Origin: Thalassolituus sp.
GTDB lineage: Bacteria; Pseudomonadota; Gammaproteobacteria; Pseudomonadales; Oceanobacteraceae
Assembly: GCA_029212275.1 (NCBI GenBank)
Contig: JARGOI010000054.1
Span: forward strand, 1-9,983
Length of the DNA stretch: 9,983 nucleotides
Direction: 5' to 3'
Shown here: positions 6,539 through 9,983 of the stretch, piece after piece
Numbering within the stretch: position 1 is the first letter of the stretch
Layout of the letters: each line of letters opens with the position of its first letter
The notes under the pieces: model-generated
What the model saw: only the letters and a program-made list of their open reading frames with translations
What the model was told of the DNA's origin: nothing
Database searches by the model: none
Made by a program: the position numbers and the translations under genes

Positions 6539-7089
6539 ATGCTCTCTAACGGAGGTGCCAAGGAAGGAGGTGGTGGAAGGATGTTTTCCTCGACTTCGTT
6601 GGGTAACAGCGGATTACCTTGATTGAATTGGTTTACTTGCGCGTTCGGCACATTGATCTGCGCCAAAGCTAGAGATCTGCGCGCGGGTGCTTGCCCAGTG
6701 CTTGAGGCTTCTTGGGCAGCAGCAATGCCCGCAGCAATGTTTTCTTCTGACATACCTGCTTGTTGGGCTGCGCTAACGACGTCTAATATATCAATACGTT
6801 GTGTTTTAGAGGCGTTAAGCACTGCCACCATGGTAGCAACTGATAAGCCCGATTGAGCAATAGCCGCAGCAAAGATCTCGTCTAAAGTTGCGCCAGATTT
6901 CATGGCAACTACCAATGCTTGCTGTAAGGACATAGACGGAAATGCCGTTAGTATAGCCTCTACCGCTTTGGGCACATCCATGCCTGTATTTATCAAAGCC
7001 GAAAACTCGCTTGGTGTTGCTGAGTTAGATTCAGCCAAAACGAAAGTGGGCATTGCAATTAATACAAGCGCAGGGAGAAGCTTGAACAT
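6520..7089 (-). CDS. Exported alanine-rich protein of unknown function (189 residues)
   Basis: From the ATG at 7089 the product opens MFKLLPALVLIAMPTFVLA, a Sec signal peptide with likely cleavage after residue 19; there is no lipobox. An upstream TTG at 7122 keeps the frame open, but it would bury the signal peptide. The mature part (about residues 20-140) is alanine-rich and helical, with a loosely repeated pattern: ALVVAMKSGATLDEIFAAAI and later DVVSAAQQAGMSEENIAAGI, each an Ala helix, a Gly turn and a second helix. The tail (about 150-189) is rich in Asn, Pro and Gln with a PPPPSLAPP run, likely disordered or wall-spanning. No cysteines or catalytic motifs are visible. It stands alone between a REP-bearing gap and a tandem repeat. 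The family is not recognised; a role as a periplasmic or secreted structural protein is possible. Confidence 0.78.
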   Translation of the reverse strand: MFKLLPALVLIAMPTFVLAESNSATPSEFSALINTGMDVPKAVEAILTAFPSMSLQQALVVAMKSGATLDEIFAAAIAQSGLSVATMVAVLNASKTQRIDILDVVSAAQQAGMSEENIAAGIAAAQEASSTGQAPARRSLALAQINVPNAQVNQFNQGNPLLPNEVEENILPPPPSLAPPLESISPDTP

Positions 7090-7121
7090 ATCGGTTACCA
7101 AATGAACAATTGTTAAACCCA

Positions 7122-7149
7122 AGTGTAGTAAATATCAACTAACAAGCAA
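7122..7149 (-). promoter_or_regulatory. Weak candidate promoter for the alanine-rich exported protein
   Basis: On the minus strand TTGCTT (7149-7144) and TACACT (7127-7122) are separated by 16 bases, giving a start near 7115 and a leader of about 25 bases before the ATG at 7089. A perfect AACAATTGTT palindrome (7104-7113) overlaps the expected start and could be an operator. Both hexamers are poor matches, so this is tentative. Confidence 0.3.
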
Positions 7150-7219
7150 ATTTAATAATGGCTAAAAAGTGTGAGGTTGTTGTAAAGAGTAAATATTTGC
7201 TAAGAGTTAGTTCATAAAG

Positions 7220-7388
7220 GCAGGTGGGACGCCTGCGTTCCCGGGGGATGCAAATTAGTTAAGTCGTTCTTCGCCAAGTTATCAGTCTGGGAGCGCCGGC
7301 GTCTCGCTGGCAAAGAGTTGTAAAGATTATCAAGCTAGTTCGACTAATCGAAAGTTGTTAAAGGCAGACAAGGGGTCTGCGCTTCCAG
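7220..7388. repeat. REP/BIME-like repeat cluster 3, diverged
   Basis: The cluster has the forward-reverse-forward order of cluster 2: forward 7220-7244 (GCAGGTGGGACGCCTGC), reverse 7287-7311 (GGGAGCGCCGGC then GTCTCGCTGGC) and forward 7364-7388 (GCAGACAAGGGGTCTGC). The 42-bp spacer keeps ATGCAAATTAGTTAAGTCG, but the second spacer is shortened to 52 bp and has lost the TCGCCTTGGCGA palindrome. The last unit has changed both arms of its stem. This is an older copy, lying just beyond the metallophosphoesterase stop at 7398, where its hairpins may shape the 3' end of that transcript. Confidence 0.85.
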
Positions 7389-7397
7389 AAACGTTGA

Positions 7398-8060
7398 CTA
7401 CTTCAAAGCTTTGATAATGAAATCGTTGCCTAAGTAGGCGCCGTTTTCTATATATACTCTGTTGCCAAGTATACGTAAGCCGTCGGACACATTATGACCG
7501 TGTATGATCCAGTCGATGCCCTTTATCGAATGAGGTGCACCGGTGCGAAAGTTTTCACGCGACCATACGGCTCTTTCACAGTCTTCACGACTCATTTTCT
7601 CAAAATCGCCCCAATGATCACGTGGATAATCGGCGTGGATAATGCCATAGCAAGTACCAGAAGCTGTGGTCACCTCAATACCCAATGGTAGAGCTTCTAT
7701 TTGATCAAACCAAATTGGCCATTGGCTGGACTGAGTATTCATAATCCAGTTACCGCCATTTTCGATCCAGGTCATGCGTTGCTTGTTGTTCTGATACTTG
7801 AGGCCACCGACCATTAATACTTCATGATTACCTACTACAGAATAAAACCAAGATTCATTAAGCAAGGCTAAAGCTTCAGGGGATTCTGCCCCACGATCGA
7901 TCAGATCACCGACACATATCAAACGGTCAGTTTTATAATTGAAACCAATTTCATTCAATTGCTTTCGAAGCTTAGATACTTCACCGTGAATATCTCCAAC
8001 AACGAAGTCATTGCCAGAAGTATTAACCGGAAGTTTTAATAAACGAGGAGATAGTTTCAT
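7398..8060 (-). CDS. Metallophosphoesterase, PPP serine/threonine-phosphatase-like (PrpA/lambda-phosphatase type)
   Basis: This 220-residue protein carries the full calcineurin-like metal-site set of small bacterial and phage PPP phosphatases: GDIHG (22-26, D23 and H25), GDLIDRG (51-57), GNHE (77-80), an IHAD histidine (H142) and HGHN (187-190). Such enzymes hold two metal ions, usually Mn2+, and cleave phosphate esters. Length and spacing match PrpA/PphA and the lambda phosphatase. Diadenosine-tetraphosphatase (ApaH) is related but longer, and an Ap4A role cannot be excluded. No signal peptide is seen, so it is cytoplasmic. GGATAAG precedes the ATG, and the start is only 2 bases from the stop of the upstream membrane protein, so the two are very likely translated from one message. 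The target in this cell is unknown; the pairing hints at a link to surface glycan work. Confidence 0.9.
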   Translation of the reverse strand: MKLSPRLLKLPVNTSGNDFVVGDIHGEVSKLRKQLNEIGFNYKTDRLICVGDLIDRGAESPEALALLNESWFYSVVGNHEVLMVGGLKYQNNKQRMTWIENGGNWIMNTQSSQWPIWFDQIEALPLGIEVTTASGTCYGIIHADYPRDHWGDFEKMSREDCERAVWSRENFRTGAPHSIKGIDWIIHGHNVSDGLRILGNRVYIENGAYLGNDFIIKALK

Positions 8061-8062
8061 TC

Positions 8063-9394
8063 TTATCCGTTAGCAGAATTAGATTTTCTAGAATATGGAG
8101 ACCAGCGTGCAATTGCCGCGATACTTAAGATCAACATAAACATAAATGCATTGGCGGGTATTTGTAGGTTAAAATCAACGGTAGAGTGAATACCTAGGGC
8201 AATAATTCCCATGGTCGCCGCAAACCCCATACCTTTGTGTAAATCGTTATTTCGTAAACGCATAGCACTAATTGCCCAGAAAATGCTGACTAGTACAACT
8301 ACCAGTAATGCAAAACTGGCCGGTAAGCCAAATTCTGCGGCAAATTGCGAGTAATCATTGTGAGCATTATTATAAATTCTGGTCGTCCGAACATCTATAC
8401 TTCTAAATGCAGGATAAATGTAGGTAAATCCTCCGGCTCCGACACCCGTTAACGCATGAGTCTTGGCCATTGCAATCGTATCTCGAGTAACTTCATCCCT
8501 GCTTTCTGTTTCGGTACTGCTATTTTGAAGACGATCGGCTAATTTATCTACGCCAAAAAAAGTACCGACGATAGCAATATCAACAACCAACAAACTCACG
8601 AGCAAAATGCTAGTAGAAGTCGTTTTGTTTTTCATCAGCAATAATGCGAGTAATCCGGTAGTCATCAGACTGATGAAAAATGCTGTATTACCCATGCGAG
8701 ATCGGGTCATCACCATCGCAATCACCATAATAACCAATAGTAAGCGAAGAATAATCTTTTTGCTCAACATGGTTTTAATCAATGTGCGTAATCTTTGTTG
8801 CCAAGTGCCGTAATAACTGCTGCTCTGTGAAATCAGCAACCCGATGCCCAAAGCAATAGATAGCTCTAGATATCCCGCTAAGTGATTACGATTAATGAAA
8901 GTACCTGTGGCGACACCAATATAAGCTTCTTTATCTATAAAGAAACCCCACTCTAAGTCAGACATCACCATAAAAGAGCCATATAAGGCCTGAAAAGCCG
9001 CCGCCAAAGCCACTATCCAAACAATGCGCTCTAGTCTTTTGCGATTCTTAATCATCAATAAAGACAAAGCAAAAAAAGCGGTATAACCAAAACCGAGCAA
9101 AATCTCTAACTGAGTGTCGTAAGGTGAAAGTGCAATACCGAATAGACACTGAAAGATGACCCAAAGTTGCACTAAGACTAATAATCCAAGGAGCGGTAAT
9201 GCTTTAGTAAAAGCTATTGGAAAAACGATATTAGGTAGTTGCTTCTTTTCTTGAAATGCTAACAAACCACGAAGTTCTAATCCGAGTATCCAAAATACAG
9301 CCGCGACTACCCATGGCCATGTCCAATTTGTGTTCAAACCAAAGGGCAAAGGTAGTACGAATACCAGTATCTGAAAAGCTCTCCAACGACGCAT
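8063..9394 (-). CDS. O-antigen ligase-like (Wzy/WaaL family) polytopic membrane protein
   Basis: The 443-residue protein is mostly hydrophobic, with roughly ten to twelve predicted membrane segments. It has the marks of the O-antigen ligase/polymerase domain: GTFINRNHLAGYLEL (164-178), TRSRMG (230-235), a periplasmic-loop stretch with GVGAGGF then NNAHNDYSQFAAEFG (342-356, H345), and GIHSTVDFNLQIPANA (401-416) near the end. Members join or polymerise undecaprenyl-linked glycans at the periplasmic face, for LPS O-antigen, exopolysaccharide or protein O-glycosylation. No glycosyltransferase, flippase or pilin gene is in the window, so the acceptor cannot be told. No clear ribosome-binding site precedes the ATG, but homology-like features begin at once and the upstream terminator at 9454-9479 limits the start. 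It leads a two-gene unit with the phosphatase. Confidence 0.9.
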   Translation of the reverse strand: MRRWRAFQILVFVLPLPFGLNTNWTWPWVVAAVFWILGLELRGLLAFQEKKQLPNIVFPIAFTKALPLLGLLVLVQLWVIFQCLFGIALSPYDTQLEILLGFGYTAFFALSLLMIKNRKRLERIVWIVALAAAFQALYGSFMVMSDLEWGFFIDKEAYIGVATGTFINRNHLAGYLELSIALGIGLLISQSSSYYGTWQQRLRTLIKTMLSKKIILRLLLVIMVIAMVMTRSRMGNTAFFISLMTTGLLALLLMKNKTTSTSILLVSLLVVDIAIVGTFFGVDKLADRLQNSSTETESRDEVTRDTIAMAKTHALTGVGAGGFTYIYPAFRSIDVRTTRIYNNAHNDYSQFAAEFGLPASFALLVVVLVSIFWAISAMRLRNNDLHKGMGFAATMGIIALGIHSTVDFNLQIPANAFMFMLILSIAAIARWSPYSRKSNSANG

Positions 9395-9453
9395 ATTGAG
9401 ATCACATAAATAAAAATACGAATTTTAGGCAAACAATAGCAACGTCTGCAAAC

Positions 9454-9479
9454 AAAAAAGCCCTGCAATGCTGGGCTTT
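9454..9479 (-). terminator. Rho-independent terminator upstream of the ligase-like gene
   Basis: On the minus strand AAAGCCC and GGGCTTT (9479-9473 with 9463-9457) pair, with a further GC/GC pair inside the loop, followed by TTTTTTGTTT. It must end a minus-strand transcript coming from beyond 9480, and so insulates the ligase-like gene, which needs a promoter in 9395-9453. Confidence 0.85.
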
Positions 9480-9529
9480 GAAATCAATCTAACCTTTAAC
9501 TAATAGCAGGAGTCATAGAGATTCGCTAA

Positions 9530-9619
9530 CTATCCTACGATGATTCTTCGAGTCACTACTAATAATGCTAGGGTAATATAGTTGCGGGCTAGTCTATAGC
9601 TACTCGCAGCGACATCCAA
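9530..9619 (-). CDS. Possible 29-residue small protein (TTG start)
   Basis: On the minus strand AAGGAG (9634-9629) lies 9 bases before a TTG that opens a 29-codon frame ending in TAG at 9532-9530. The translation is MDVAASSYRLARNYITLALL followed by VVTRRIIVG, with a hydrophobic middle flanked by arginines. About 50 bases after the stop comes the terminator at 9454-9479, so this would be a short transcript. A competing ATG four bases downstream in another frame stops after eight codons. The protein is not recognised. Alternatives are a leader peptide, a noncoding RNA, or the eroded end of a gene. Sequence outside this stretch (9480-9687) shows no other gene. Confidence 0.3.
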   Translation of the reverse strand: MDVAASSYRLARNYITLALLVVTRRIIVG

Positions 9620-9687
9620 GTTGATATGCTCCTTAATTGAGCCGTAAGTAATCAAATTGCATAAAATCCATCGAATTTAGACAAAAA

Positions 9688-9983
9688 GCAGGCGAGACGC
9701 CTGCGCTCCCAGAGGTGCAAATTGATACGTCGTCTTTTGTTTAAAGAGGTGTGCCGGGAGCGCTGGCGTCTCGCCGGCTAAGAGTCGCAAAGATTAGCGG
9801 TGTTGTTCGCCTTGGCGATAAGCGTTAAACGTTTAAAAGCAGGCATGCCGGGAGCGCTGGCGTCCCGCCGGCAAAGAGTCACAAAGATTAGCGGTGTTGT
9901 TCGCCTAGGCGATAAGCCTTAGAACCTTAAAAAGCAGGCGAGACGCCTGCGCTCCCAGAGGTGCAAATTGATACGTCGTCTTT
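9688..9983. repeat. REP/BIME-like repeat cluster 4, open at the window end
   Basis: Forward unit 9688-9712, reverse units 9754-9778 and 9848-9872, and forward unit 9934-9958 are followed by the first type of spacer, which runs off the window. The two reverse units are 94 bp apart, the same period as in cluster 1, with a truncated forward unit (AAAAGCAGGCATG) between them. Spacer palindromes are at 9807-9818 (TCGCCTTGGCGA) and 9901-9912 (TCGCCTAGGCGA). The spacer 9715-9737 is repeated exactly at 9961-9983, so another reverse unit probably follows beyond the window. Confidence 0.92.

Noticed and set aside
6623..6856. Plus-strand frames of 67-77 residues antisense to the alanine-rich protein (also 6902-7105)
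   Set aside because: They mirror the alanine-rich codons of the minus-strand gene, which has a signal peptide and a plausible start; the antisense frames have neither.
9454..9479. Bidirectional terminator
   Set aside because: Only the minus strand has a long T-run; on the plus strand the stem is followed by GAAATC.

Overview
The window looks like a gammaproteobacterial chromosome. The main reason is its left end, where rsmI diverges from an lpoA - yraN - diaA series, an arrangement well known in gammaproteobacteria such as E. coli and the pseudomonads. The bases are of middling GC, and the protein sequences would suit a marine or environmental lineage. I cannot name the genus from sequence alone.

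Left region (1-3538). On the minus strand lie lpoA (lipoprotein activator of a peptidoglycan synthase), yraN (UPF0102, nuclease-like fold) and the first 63 codons of a DiaA/GmhA-type SIS protein cut by the window edge. On the plus strand, rsmI (16S rRNA C1402 2'-O-methyltransferase) starts within about 30 bases of the lpoA start. The two candidate ribosome-binding sites are the two arms of one small palindrome.

Middle region (3539-5927). A REP-type repeat cluster, a REP-associated tyrosine transposase (RAYT) on the minus strand and a second repeat cluster form a likely self-contained 'REPtron'. The repeats run up to the 3' end of hemH (ferrochelatase, last enzyme of protoheme synthesis, minus strand, GTG start).

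Right region (5928-9983). All genes are on the minus strand: a 68-residue exported peptide gene with its own promoter and rho-independent terminator; a 189-residue exported, alanine-rich protein of unknown function whose 3' end runs into a 22-bp tandem repeat; and a two-gene unit of a polytopic O-antigen-ligase-like protein followed 2 bp later by a PPP-type metallophosphoesterase. Upstream of that unit are a terminator, a possible 29-codon ORF with a good ribosome-binding site, and a last REP cluster that continues past the window end.

The most distinctive content is the repeat family. I count sixteen REP units in four clusters, eight in each orientation, with two conserved spacer types, one of which has its own 12-bp palindrome. 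Housekeeping genes (cell-wall synthesis, ribosome modification, heme) are thus separated by repeat-rich gaps and by small exported proteins of unknown role.
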